Source: Mucilaginibacter paludis DSM 18603 (GTDB taxonomy: Bacteria > Bacteroidota > Bacteroidia > Sphingobacteriales > Sphingobacteriaceae). From it: a stretch of 64,000 bases of DNA. The position numbers were made by a program, and so were the translations under genes. Positions 53,240-62,113 of this stretch are shown in pieces; position 1 is the stretch's first letter, and every line of letters starts with the position of its first letter. The stretch is taken from positions 7,862,877-7,926,876 of the forward strand of contig NZ_CM001403.1 in NCBI RefSeq assembly GCF_000166195.2. Reading direction: 5' to 3'. The notes beneath the pieces were generated by a model that was not told where the DNA came from, did no database searches, and saw nothing but the letters and a program-made list of their open reading frames with translations.

Positions 53240-54718
53240 TCAAAAATAGCTACTGAATTTTAAAGGGTTATCTGTACGGAACGGCGACGCTGGCAAACCG
53301 GCCTTATTGAAAAAATTAGGCAGGGCATCTTCGCTCCAGGCAAACCTTGCCGCTACCGGCGATTGAACATTGGGCGAAGAAACAATTACTTTATTGCCTT
53401 TAATAACCGCGTTAGCCTCCACAAACTTACCATCGCTGCCTGCAATGGTGAACCAGTTTAAAGGCTTACCGTCTTTGCTGACGAGAGCGCTGCCTGTATT
53501 GTTGAACTCGAGCTCAATGGTATTGCCGGTAATTTTCATGCCTTTGTATATCGGGCCGGAATAAACTACTTTTTTGCCATAGGTTTTAGCCAATGCCAAT
53601 AAAGCCAAACGACGGCCTACCTCCCATTTAAAGGGCGGGTGCAGGTTTTTAATATCGTCGTTCAGATCGGTAGTCACAATCATCCCTGTATTGGGAATAT
53701 TAAGGGCGATAGCTTGCGCCTCCCTGAATAAAGGCAGTGTTTCCGGAGTAAGCACACTTTTATTCCCGGTGCTATGCGAATAATAAAATGGAGGTAATTG
53801 AACGTAGTAAAAAGGGAGTGTATTGCGCTCATCGTTCCATAAACTACGCCAGGCATTGATCAGCGCCTGCATTTTGTAAGTGTAGCTGATAGTTTCTGCA
53901 AGGTATACGGCACTTTCGCCCTGGTACCATAAAAAACCGCGTATAGCAAAGGGCGCTAATGGCTCTATCATGCTGTGATAAAACTTGCCTGGGTCGCCCT
54001 CCATTTTTACCGGTTTTCCTTTGGCTTGCTCCTTAAAATAAGGCGAAAGATCGTAAGCCTCGGCAGGCGTCCATGGCTCAATCCGGCTTCCGCTGATAGC
54101 TGAACATATCATACCGACAGGAACCCGCAATTGCTGATTTAGATTTTTGGCAAAGAAATAACCTGCTGCGGAGAATGCTTTGAGGGCCGAATCCTGGGCT
54201 ATGTTCCAGTTAGCTAAATAGTTGCCGCTGGTTTTCAAGTTTTTTTGATTAACCCAGAAGATACGGATCGCATGATTGTGGGCACGTTCCAATTCGTCAA
54301 CGGGCGAGTTTTTGTCGAGGCTATCTGGTTTCCTAACCTTGCTGTTCTTACGCATCTCGTAAGCCATATTAGATTGGCCCGAGCAGAGCCAAACCTCTCC
54401 TACCAATATATTTTCGAGTTTAATGGTATTAGTGCCGGAAACCGTCATGACTGCTGGCTCGGCAGAGGCCGCCAGGGGGTCGAGCATCACTTTCCAATTA
54501 CCGGCGGTATCTGCGGTGGCTTGTTTAGCCTGTTTTGCAAATTTTACAGTTACCCGTTCACCCGGTGCTGCAGTTCCCCAAATGGGCAGCGGTTTTTGGC
54601 GCTGCAAAACCATATTGCTCCCTATTACCCGAGGCAATACAATTTCGGCATAGGTTGCTGATGTAAGCCACACTGTGGCGAGCGTAAGTAAGAACAGATA
54701 TATTTTACAGCGGCTCAT
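53240..54718 (-). CDS. SASA-domain carbohydrate O-acetylesterase
   Basis: The 492-residue secreted SGNH-type esterase (signal about 1-24) has an N-terminal sandwich (LPRVIGSNMVLQRQKPLPIWG), catalytic Ser116 in LCSGQSNM, WYQGESAV, and the Asp-x-x-His-like segment DDIKNLHPPFK. The domain is the sialate O-acetylesterase type common in pectin and hemicellulose loci (CE20-like), so removal of acetyl groups from the pectic backbone or side chains is the likely role. The first base of its ATG is the last base of the upstream stop (TAATG). Confidence 0.88.
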   Translation of the reverse strand: MSRCKIYLFLLTLATVWLTSATYAEIVLPRVIGSNMVLQRQKPLPIWGTAAPGERVTVKFAKQAKQATADTAGNWKVMLDPLAASAEPAVMTVSGTNTIKLENILVGEVWLCSGQSNMAYEMRKNSKVRKPDSLDKNSPVDELERAHNHAIRIFWVNQKNLKTSGNYLANWNIAQDSALKAFSAAGYFFAKNLNQQLRVPVGMICSAISGSRIEPWTPAEAYDLSPYFKEQAKGKPVKMEGDPGKFYHSMIEPLAPFAIRGFLWYQGESAVYLAETISYTYKMQALINAWRSLWNDERNTLPFYYVQLPPFYYSHSTGNKSVLTPETLPLFREAQAIALNIPNTGMIVTTDLNDDIKNLHPPFKWEVGRRLALLALAKTYGKKVVYSGPIYKGMKITGNTIELEFNNTGSALVSKDGKPLNWFTIAGSDGKFVEANAVIKGNKVIVSSPNVQSPVAARFAWSEDALPNFFNKAGLPASPFRTDNPLKFSSYF

Positions 54719-56556
54719 TACAGGCTTTTTGTGGTTAAAGATTTAATATAAAATGCTGCCGGAGCGTCGGCCTCGCCAGCGTTGGGCACATCAAAAGTTT
54801 GGTCGGCAGGAGTATTGGCATTAGGGAAGGTTCGTACTTCCCCGGTGCGGAAAACAATACGTTCAATTTTATCGAGCGGGGCAAAAAACAATTGAGTGGA
54901 TAATTCTTTGCCGTTGATATTCATCGTATACGAACGAGTGTTGGTGTTTAACGAGATGCTGATATGGTACTCCTCGCCCGCCTTGTACTTTAACAGGTTT
55001 TTATAGCGCGCACCGGCCTTTGATTTGAAGGTACTATCCTGATCGAATGTCAGCCTCACTCCTGTTGCACCTTTTGCATCCTGAAACTCAATATCGAGCA
55101 TGCCTTTAGTATTTTGATCGGGGATGATAGAAAATTCGGCCATTAACCGCTTGGTTGGTGGCACCAGGCGCTCGGCTTTAGCATAGTCAAATGGGTCCCA
55201 GTCTTGCAGGGCCAGGCACTTAACACCGTTTTTGGGTTTGATGGACACAGGCGCCCAAAGCGGACTATAGATATTCCAGTCTTTTAACTCCTGACCAATC
55301 GGCAGGTTATTGAAAACATCGTTCGCATCCTTTGCCGCCTTATCATTTACCGGAACCGGTATAGAAGATACCCAGATATCTTCCTTGTTCATGCTATAGC
55401 TTACCCACAGCTTTCCATCCGGAGGAATGCCATCGCCCTCAATAATGCCGCGTACATATTGCGGCCCGTAAGATTTATAGTTTCCGCCATAACGCATGGT
55501 GGTTATTTCGCCATTCACTAAAAGCAAATTTTTGTAGTCCAAGCCGTCATCGCTCAGGGATATAGCCAGCGGCCACCTGAATTCCGAAGGGTTATAAACC
55601 GTGGCGTATTTGCCGTCCGATGTTCTTTGTCCCCATATTTTGGCATTGCTGTTTATAAATTTAGGTGCACGTATAACCTTACCCCAGGTTTTACCGCCAT
55701 CGCTACTTATGGAGGTAAGCGCGTTCTTCCACAAGCCTACAACTCTTCCGTCGGGCAAATGGTAAAAGTTAAAGGCCTTATAATCTTTATGTAAAGGTAT
55801 TAAAGGATCTTTTTTATCGGTTTCTTCCACCCATTGCATCATCATCAGCGGGTTGGCCATTAACTCGTTACAGGCATCAACAAAGCCTTTATTTTTGCTG
55901 CTGGTATAGTAGGGAAAACTTGTATTCTTCTCGTTCCAGGCAGGGTTGTAATGGATAAAATAAATGGGGCCGTATTTACCATCGGGCAATACCTCGCGCA
56001 CAACACGGCCAATACCTAAGCCATCATTCGGGTCATCCTTAGCATCTAAACAAATGCCGTAAAAGCCTAAAGCCAATAGTTTATGTGATTTGCTGGTATA
56101 AAAGCCCATCCGCTGGTGCATTACCGCAAACAGATCTTTGGCCACTCCGGGGTGCCCCGGCTTGGTAGTTCCGTCGGGTATTTGATATTGAGGGAAGATG
56201 ACTGTTGGCTTCGACCAGCTATTGCCATCTTTAGAGGTAATCATCAGCGTTTGCCCTGGCGGAACACTCTCGCCAACTTTATCGCTCAGGTATTCTACAT
56301 AAAATGTATTGTTCCAGTAAGCCATCATCGGCGCGTGGTTATAAGTAAACCCAAAACCATCCGCATTTTCGGAATGCTCGCGGTTGGCGCGGAAAATCTG
56401 CATGTTATGTACCCCAATCACCGGGGCCAGCTGCCCATGATGGTAGTCTACATTAACCAAGGTGCTGCCTGTATAATGCACGGTATCCTGCGCCTGTAAA
56501 TTTACAAAGCCGCAGGACGCGATGAGGAATATAGCTATACGGTTAACTCTTCTCAT
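54718..56556 (-). CDS. Sialidase-like propeller with C-terminal concanavalin-type domain
   Basis: The 612-residue secreted protein (signal about 1-23) has a propeller (about 35-400) with Asp-box-like SKDGNSWS and SSDGGKTWG and the opening TLVNVDYHHGQLAPVIGVHNMQIFRANRE. From about 420 a laminin/concanavalin-type sandwich follows (AEFSIIPDQNTKGMLDIEFQDAKGATGVRL). Proteins of this shape include exo-acting enzymes on rhamnose-uronate linkages as well as uncharacterised ones; I cannot choose. It is the start of a tight run: 22 bases from the GH43-like gene and overlapping the esterase. Confidence 0.75.
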   Translation of the reverse strand: MRRVNRIAIFLIASCGFVNLQAQDTVHYTGSTLVNVDYHHGQLAPVIGVHNMQIFRANREHSENADGFGFTYNHAPMMAYWNNTFYVEYLSDKVGESVPPGQTLMITSKDGNSWSKPTVIFPQYQIPDGTTKPGHPGVAKDLFAVMHQRMGFYTSKSHKLLALGFYGICLDAKDDPNDGLGIGRVVREVLPDGKYGPIYFIHYNPAWNEKNTSFPYYTSSKNKGFVDACNELMANPLMMMQWVEETDKKDPLIPLHKDYKAFNFYHLPDGRVVGLWKNALTSISSDGGKTWGKVIRAPKFINSNAKIWGQRTSDGKYATVYNPSEFRWPLAISLSDDGLDYKNLLLVNGEITTMRYGGNYKSYGPQYVRGIIEGDGIPPDGKLWVSYSMNKEDIWVSSIPVPVNDKAAKDANDVFNNLPIGQELKDWNIYSPLWAPVSIKPKNGVKCLALQDWDPFDYAKAERLVPPTKRLMAEFSIIPDQNTKGMLDIEFQDAKGATGVRLTFDQDSTFKSKAGARYKNLLKYKAGEEYHISISLNTNTRSYTMNINGKELSTQLFFAPLDKIERIVFRTGEVRTFPNANTPADQTFDVPNAGEADAPAAFYIKSLTTKSL

Positions 56557-56578
56557 AGTTTATCATCATAAAATCAGG

Positions 56579-57499
56579 TCAGTTAACTCCCGACTCTTTT
56601 TTTAACTTATTTAAACCCCTTTTAGTGGTTTTAAAAATAGTGCCGTGCTTATGCCCTGTGGGCACAACAACCTGCCTGGTGATATTTTCAAAAGTTTTAA
56701 AATCGGTTGTTTTAACAGCGGCAAATATCTTTTCGCGGTAAGCATCAAAATAAATCAAATAATCGTTGCCTGCTTTAGCCACTGTAGGGCCTTCGGTAAA
56801 ACTTTCGGTAAAAGCATCGGATGCCTTTGTATATGGGCCCAAAACGTTGTTGCTAAAAGCCACCTTAATATTGCGGTTGGGCCGGGTATTATCCTTCACC
56901 ACCATCACATAATCATTTTTAGCCCGCTTGATAATTTCGGCATCAATAGCGCTAAAGCCGGGATCGTAAAAGAGCTTCTCTTGGGTGAAGGTTTTAAAAT
57001 CTTTGGTAATGGTATAATATAAACGGTGGTTATTGTTCTCCGTCTCGGTGCCTATAGGGAAACGGTTGGGGATGGTTGAAGCCCAAACGATGATAAACTG
57101 ATTATTATCATCATCGTAAAAAATCTCAGGAGCCCAAACATTTACCGTTGTCGGTTCATCATCCATCACATTGATCAATTTTTGATCCGACCAATGGATC
57201 AGGTCTTTAGAATCGGCATAGCCAAATCCTTTTCCGCCCGACCAGGCCGATGTCCATACCAAATGGAAAACACCATCGGCTCCCTCCGCTATCGAAGGGT
57301 CGCGCATTACCTTATCGCCAACCTGCGGTTTGATAAATATGTGGTTAAGGTCTGTCCAATGGTAAGCATCGGTACTGTACAGCAACCGAAGTCCATCCGT
57401 CGCCGGTTCATGAAAGGATGTAAAGAGGTATACCTCTTTTTTTGCCTTGCACGATGTAAGGCATAGTATCGATATGATTAACAACCAGGCCCTGTTCAT
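56579..57499 (-). CDS. GH43-like lipoprotein glycosidase
   Basis: The 306-residue lipoprotein (lipid cysteine in CLTSCKAKK, residue 17) is a single five-bladed propeller. The GH43-type residues are in place: Asp in MRDPSI (base), Asp in SAIDAEII and Glu in FTEGPTV (acid), with WAPEIF between. The family removes arabinofuranose, xylose or galactose; which one is not determined by the sequence. Unlike most GH43 enzymes it has no extra sandwich domain. It is 1 base after the GH140 gene. Confidence 0.85.
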   Translation of the reverse strand: MNRAWLLIISILCLTSCKAKKEVYLFTSFHEPATDGLRLLYSTDAYHWTDLNHIFIKPQVGDKVMRDPSIAEGADGVFHLVWTSAWSGGKGFGYADSKDLIHWSDQKLINVMDDEPTTVNVWAPEIFYDDDNNQFIIVWASTIPNRFPIGTETENNNHRLYYTITKDFKTFTQEKLFYDPGFSAIDAEIIKRAKNDYVMVVKDNTRPNRNIKVAFSNNVLGPYTKASDAFTESFTEGPTVAKAGNDYLIYFDAYREKIFAAVKTTDFKTFENITRQVVVPTGHKHGTIFKTTKRGLNKLKKESGVN

Positions 57500-57500
57500 G

Positions 57501-58898
57501 TTACACTTTATCTAATATCAACACCCAATCGTTACCGTTGGCTACGGCGCCGGGCGATTTAAATGCTTTAGTGCCGGTGTTGGCAAATGTCCCGATAGCC
57601 TTAATTTCGCCGTTACGGGGATTAAACCAGGAGGCCTTCACTTTATCGCCAGCTATTTTGCCTAAGTTAACGTTTATACTACGGCCATTATAGGTGTAAA
57701 TAAAAACATAGTCTTTTCCTTTTGTAGCAATAAGATAGTTGTAGCGTTTACCTTGCTTTGCGGCGACGATGATGGATTGATCGGGTACGCGGTCAAAGTA
57801 AGAACGTGATAGCATCAGGTTTTTTAAATAGCCCATTTGCGAAGCTCCCGGATCATTGATGGCATCGTACCAGGCCGCTTTGGCACCATAAGAAGCATTT
57901 TTATCTGTAGGCCTGTGCATCTGCATCACCGAATTATTGCCATAAGTATATCCGCAACCACCTGCAAAAACCGACCAGTAAGCATAGCGCCTTACATCGG
58001 CATCCGTCCAGCGGGCCGCCAAGGTATCGTGTAATCCATGGGGTATGCCTTCATAAGATGGCTCTGCATCAAACGTAGGCTTAGTTGGTAATTTACGATA
58101 GTCTGAATTGATATACTTCCAGTTATCCTCGCCGTATTTTAAATCAACCTTAGAGGTATCTTGCTTATAGTCGCGGTGGCCGGATTGAAAGCAGTTAAAG
58201 GTTAACCAATTTTCATGGTGAAACCATTTGGACGATTGTGTCCGGCCCCGGGGATGAAAAGTGATTAAATGAGTTGGATCAAACTGGTGCAGTGTATTGC
58301 CTATCGTTTTCCATACTTTAATAGAATCACTTCCGGGAATATCGCCGCCATTCATCCAGATGATGTTCGGCCTGTTTTTATATCGCTTTGCTAAAAACTC
58401 AGCATACACTTTAGCCTGGTGCTGGTTAACGCCACCCGACTTTACATTTGATCCCCAAACGGGAACCATCGCGATATAAATTCCTTTTTCGGCGGCTTTA
58501 TCTACAATATAATCTACATGATCCCAATAATCATACTGGGTTTTATCGTCGAAAGAACTACGTGCTGTTACCAACGGCGTGGCTACGTTTTTATGGATCA
58601 AGGCCGAATCGCCATACGCGTTTACCACACCCAAGGTATGCAAAACCATTACCTGGATCACGTTAAAACCCTTGGCACGACGGTCTTCGAGGTATTTATC
58701 AGCCTCTTCCCGGTTCAATTTTGAAAATAACAGCCAGCCGGTATCGCCCAGCCAAAAAAAAGGTTTGCCATCACTTGTAGTGAAATATCGTTTGTTGGCC
58801 GATATTTTTAACCTGCCGCCTGTAAAAACAGCATCACGGATGGTAAAAGCCAAACATGCCAGTGATAAAATTAATATTGCAGCTATTTTTTTATACAT
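57501..58898 (-). CDS. GH140-type apiosidase (DUF4038)
   Basis: The 465-residue secreted protein (signal about 1-20) has a TIM barrel of the DUF4038 type (KRYFTTSDGKPFFWLGDTGWLLFSKLNREEADKYLEDRRAKGFNVIQ) and a C-terminal small domain (about 380-465). The catalytic pair of GH140 is visible: Asp186 in NGGDIPG and Glu279 in FDAEPSYEG. The characterised GH140, BT1012 of Bacteroides, releases apiose from RG-II. Length and residues agree, so this is the best single marker for an RG-II role of block B. It is 8 bases after the giant beta-helix gene. Confidence 0.88.
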   Translation of the reverse strand: MYKKIAAILILSLACLAFTIRDAVFTGGRLKISANKRYFTTSDGKPFFWLGDTGWLLFSKLNREEADKYLEDRRAKGFNVIQVMVLHTLGVVNAYGDSALIHKNVATPLVTARSSFDDKTQYDYWDHVDYIVDKAAEKGIYIAMVPVWGSNVKSGGVNQHQAKVYAEFLAKRYKNRPNIIWMNGGDIPGSDSIKVWKTIGNTLHQFDPTHLITFHPRGRTQSSKWFHHENWLTFNCFQSGHRDYKQDTSKVDLKYGEDNWKYINSDYRKLPTKPTFDAEPSYEGIPHGLHDTLAARWTDADVRRYAYWSVFAGGCGYTYGNNSVMQMHRPTDKNASYGAKAAWYDAINDPGASQMGYLKNLMLSRSYFDRVPDQSIIVAAKQGKRYNYLIATKGKDYVFIYTYNGRSINVNLGKIAGDKVKASWFNPRNGEIKAIGTFANTGTKAFKSPGAVANGNDWVLILDKV

Positions 58899-58906
58899 CT
58901 ATCATT

Positions 58907-61900
58907 TTATTTACGTGAGGCCCATAAAATAACGGGACCGTTTTGTACAGTTTTTAAATCGACCTCTTTGCCGCCGCTGATGCTTCCATCCTGCTTAATA
59001 ACGCGCCCATCGCGTGGGTTTATCCATCTTACTACAAAGCTGCCTTTGGCGTTACTCAAATTTAAATGGATGTTATCTGATGTACTATATACAATGTAAC
59101 CTTTTTCAGGATTGCCCAAAGCATACTGCCCTTTAGCGCCCATATCGATCGATTTCATCGATGAAGCATCAATATTAAACTGAGGATTGGCGATAACCGG
59201 GATATTGGCCAAAGAGCCGCCCCCCATAAACACTGCCCAGCCATAAGCCTCATAACCATCTGCGGAATAAATGACCGCCTTATCTGGATATTTGATACGG
59301 TACTCATTAACAGCACGGTAAACCTGCTCGAAAGAAGCGGGCTTTGGTTTTAAAAGCCTTGCGTGCTGGCGCGGAGCCAAACTCTGGCCGCCAGCAGGCT
59401 GATAGGTTGTACCATCGGCCTGGTAATGCCAGTATTTGACATCAATTACGTTGATAACTGCAGCCCTTGCAGCATCAGCCAACAAAGCATCCTGAACATC
59501 TTTGGTCGTACTTAAACCGATGATCTCTTTTTTATTATTGTCGGCCTCCCAAGTCTTGATGTTGTCCACCCAGAATTGTACAAAATGAAGGGGGCCGGTA
59601 AATTCTTCAGCCAGTAACTGGATTACGCCCGAGTTATCCTTGAAGTTATCAAGGCATTGCCTAATGAAGGCGGTATGAAGTTTGGTTTGAGCCGGATCCT
59701 TTTCATCATAAAACTGTTCGGCCATAAAAATGCGCTTATCGCCGGCAAACGGAACTGGCTCGGGGAAACTTGTGTTATTGATGTTATTAGCCGTGCGCCA
59801 CGGGAAATCAACGTAGTGAGCACCCGCTTCGATAATATTATGCTGGAAATAGTTTTGATGGATCAATACCAAGCCTTTCTCGTCGGCCAGGTCGGCAAAT
59901 TTCTTTAAGCGGCCCCAATACCAGGTGTTGTATTTGGTTAAATCGTATTTACTTAAGCCATCCCAGCCGCTGCTTTGGCCGCTGCGGGCAAAAGGCAGTT
60001 CGTAAAAGGGTGGCCATACTTCGCCATCCATCCTGCGGATACGTTCATGATCGTCGCGGCGGCGATCATACCATAAACCGTAGTTGTGCTCATAAGTAAG
60101 CACGTGCTGATTAACCATTTTATTGGTCATGCTATCCAGGTCGTCTGTTAAGCCGGTGCCTGTGCGGCCGGGTACATACCGGGTTACAGACGGTTTGGCT
60201 GTTTTAATAAACTCAGGCCGGGTATTGCCCATCCACCAGGGCGAATCGTAATGTTTGCCGGTTAAAACGGCATTGCCCCTTACTATCCAGCCGTTAACAA
60301 GCTGCATGGGCGCGGCCTGCTTTGGTGCTTCCGGTTGCTTTACGCCTATTTGGTCGATAGTTTTTACACCTGCGCCGTTTACCGGGATAGGATTGCGTGT
60401 CGCTACCTGGTCTATCCAATCAGTTAAATGCAGCTGAGGCTTTTTATATCTGGCAATCAGTTCTTCGGCTTCTTTTACTGTCGGGCTGCTGGAAGCGCTG
60501 GTATTTAAAGGAAAGATCTGACCTAATGCCAAAGCTCTATCTTTGCCAATACGATCGCTCAGTTGTGCGTAATAAAAACTGCGCGGACTGATGCTATTGT
60601 TAGAATCGCTCCAGTAGCCATCTCCCTGAAACTGCGCCCAGGTGCCAAAAGCCCAGTTTTGAGCGGTTGGTGGTTTAGGGCAATCCACTATAGCGGCGGT
60701 ACAGTTCCAAAATAAACTGTTGGCAGCGCTCCATCCTGCGCCCTGCCCATCCTGTCCGCGGTTGGCATAACTTAACCTGTTGGCATCAATATTCACCACA
60801 TCAAATAATACACCTGACGCCCAGCTATCTATCGCCCCGCTAAAACTAACCGATTGCCATGAGTTACATTGCACAAATGCGTTTGGGCCAGGGGCGCAAA
60901 TTCCCACTGAAAAATCGTGATAACCAAACTCGGAATAACAACGCTGAAAAAGTGTTTGCTGGCCTGTGGTAGTAAACGAGTAACGACGCTGACCCCCAAT
61001 TTCGGATGTTGGCGAGAGCGATTTGCAATCCTCAACGGTAACGCGGTGGCTGCTTTCTAAAACATTGACGGCAGAGCTGGCGAAGTGCTTAAACACAACT
61101 TGCCTTACCCAGGCATCACTGGTATTCTCGACGGTAATTGCCATCCAGCGATGTGCTTCATCTTTTGGATTTGCTTCGTCATAATAAGAACGCAATTGCA
61201 AATTTTCAACCCCTACCTGGCTGATGCGGCCAGGCCAATGGTAAGCCGTTACTGTGCCACCGCCAAAAGCAGAATCAAGCGCTGTGGTTAGGGGCACATC
61301 TAAGGTTAATACATCGCCTTTAACAGCAAGTATTTTTCTGTCCCAATAAATTTCGCGGTCGCCGGGTTTCCATCCCAACGAAGATATTCCTCCACCAAAT
61401 GTAACCATGCCCAATTTTTCTATCCAGGCCTGGGTGGTGGGGTGAGTGATGATTACCATATCGCCAGCCTTAAACTTAGCGGCATCGGCAACCTTTATCT
61501 CGGTGGAGTTCACCGGTAAATAGGCGTTGGTTATCTTAACCTGGCCCTCTAATTTCTTATCCTTTTTTCCGAGTATCCTGATCAGTGTTTCGCGATCCTT
61601 TCCTCCGCCAACGATGATAGTTCCTTCGAGGGTATTGCCGCTTCCACGTAAAACAACTCCTGAATTACGGATCAGTAAACTTCCCAGAACATCGTATTTG
61701 CCCTTTTCCAACAATACGGCTCCCCTTATACCGTCTTCATCGGCAGGTAAAGAGGCCACATAGTCAATTGCCGACTGAATGCGCAAGGTGGCATCGCCCT
61801 TTTTAACCGGGACTACCACACGGATGGGTACATTAGGGATGGCCTGCTCTGAAGCCCTATATCCGCAATAGGAAAAATCGGGGATACGGTCGCCATTAGC

Positions 61901-62065
61901 GTCCGGAGCGTATACCAGCCTGCCGCCTTCCCCCTCGGCAACCGGTGGTAGTGGTTTAGCTTGCTTTGGCGCTTTTTGCGCCTGTGCAACGGATACATCT
62001 AATAATAAAATTCCTGCTAAGAAGCAGGAATTGATGATGTACTTAAGTTTCTGCTGAAGAAACAT
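58907..62065 (-). CDS. Giant beta-helix + TIM-like protein, DUF6298-type candidate
   Basis: The 1052-residue secreted protein has a signal peptide (about 11-29). An N-terminal right-handed beta-helix (about 60-500) opens like a pectate-lyase-3 fold (LRIQSAIDYVASLPADEDGIRGAVLLEKGKYDVLG, VVLRGSGNTLEGTIIVGGG). A barrel-like domain with many aromatic and acidic residues follows (about 590-920, DDHERIRRMDGEVWPPFYELPFARSGQSSGWDGLSKYD), then a C-terminal sandwich (about 950-1052). It matches no characterised family that I can name with certainty. Position between PL1 and GH140 suggests an exo-acting pectin enzyme. Neither catalytic residues nor substrate can be read directly. Confidence 0.75.
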   Translation of the reverse strand: MFLQQKLKYIINSCFLAGILLLDVSVAQAQKAPKQAKPLPPVAEGEGGRLVYAPDANGDRIPDFSYCGYRASEQAIPNVPIRVVVPVKKGDATLRIQSAIDYVASLPADEDGIRGAVLLEKGKYDVLGSLLIRNSGVVLRGSGNTLEGTIIVGGGKDRETLIRILGKKDKKLEGQVKITNAYLPVNSTEIKVADAAKFKAGDMVIITHPTTQAWIEKLGMVTFGGGISSLGWKPGDREIYWDRKILAVKGDVLTLDVPLTTALDSAFGGGTVTAYHWPGRISQVGVENLQLRSYYDEANPKDEAHRWMAITVENTSDAWVRQVVFKHFASSAVNVLESSHRVTVEDCKSLSPTSEIGGQRRYSFTTTGQQTLFQRCYSEFGYHDFSVGICAPGPNAFVQCNSWQSVSFSGAIDSWASGVLFDVVNIDANRLSYANRGQDGQGAGWSAANSLFWNCTAAIVDCPKPPTAQNWAFGTWAQFQGDGYWSDSNNSISPRSFYYAQLSDRIGKDRALALGQIFPLNTSASSSPTVKEAEELIARYKKPQLHLTDWIDQVATRNPIPVNGAGVKTIDQIGVKQPEAPKQAAPMQLVNGWIVRGNAVLTGKHYDSPWWMGNTRPEFIKTAKPSVTRYVPGRTGTGLTDDLDSMTNKMVNQHVLTYEHNYGLWYDRRRDDHERIRRMDGEVWPPFYELPFARSGQSSGWDGLSKYDLTKYNTWYWGRLKKFADLADEKGLVLIHQNYFQHNIIEAGAHYVDFPWRTANNINNTSFPEPVPFAGDKRIFMAEQFYDEKDPAQTKLHTAFIRQCLDNFKDNSGVIQLLAEEFTGPLHFVQFWVDNIKTWEADNNKKEIIGLSTTKDVQDALLADAARAAVINVIDVKYWHYQADGTTYQPAGGQSLAPRQHARLLKPKPASFEQVYRAVNEYRIKYPDKAVIYSADGYEAYGWAVFMGGGSLANIPVIANPQFNIDASSMKSIDMGAKGQYALGNPEKGYIVYSTSDNIHLNLSNAKGSFVVRWINPRDGRVIKQDGSISGGKEVDLKTVQNGPVILWASRK

Positions 62066-62113
62066 ATTGATCAGGTTAAATTGAATTTGTGGTACAAGAA
62101 CGACTCACTAATT

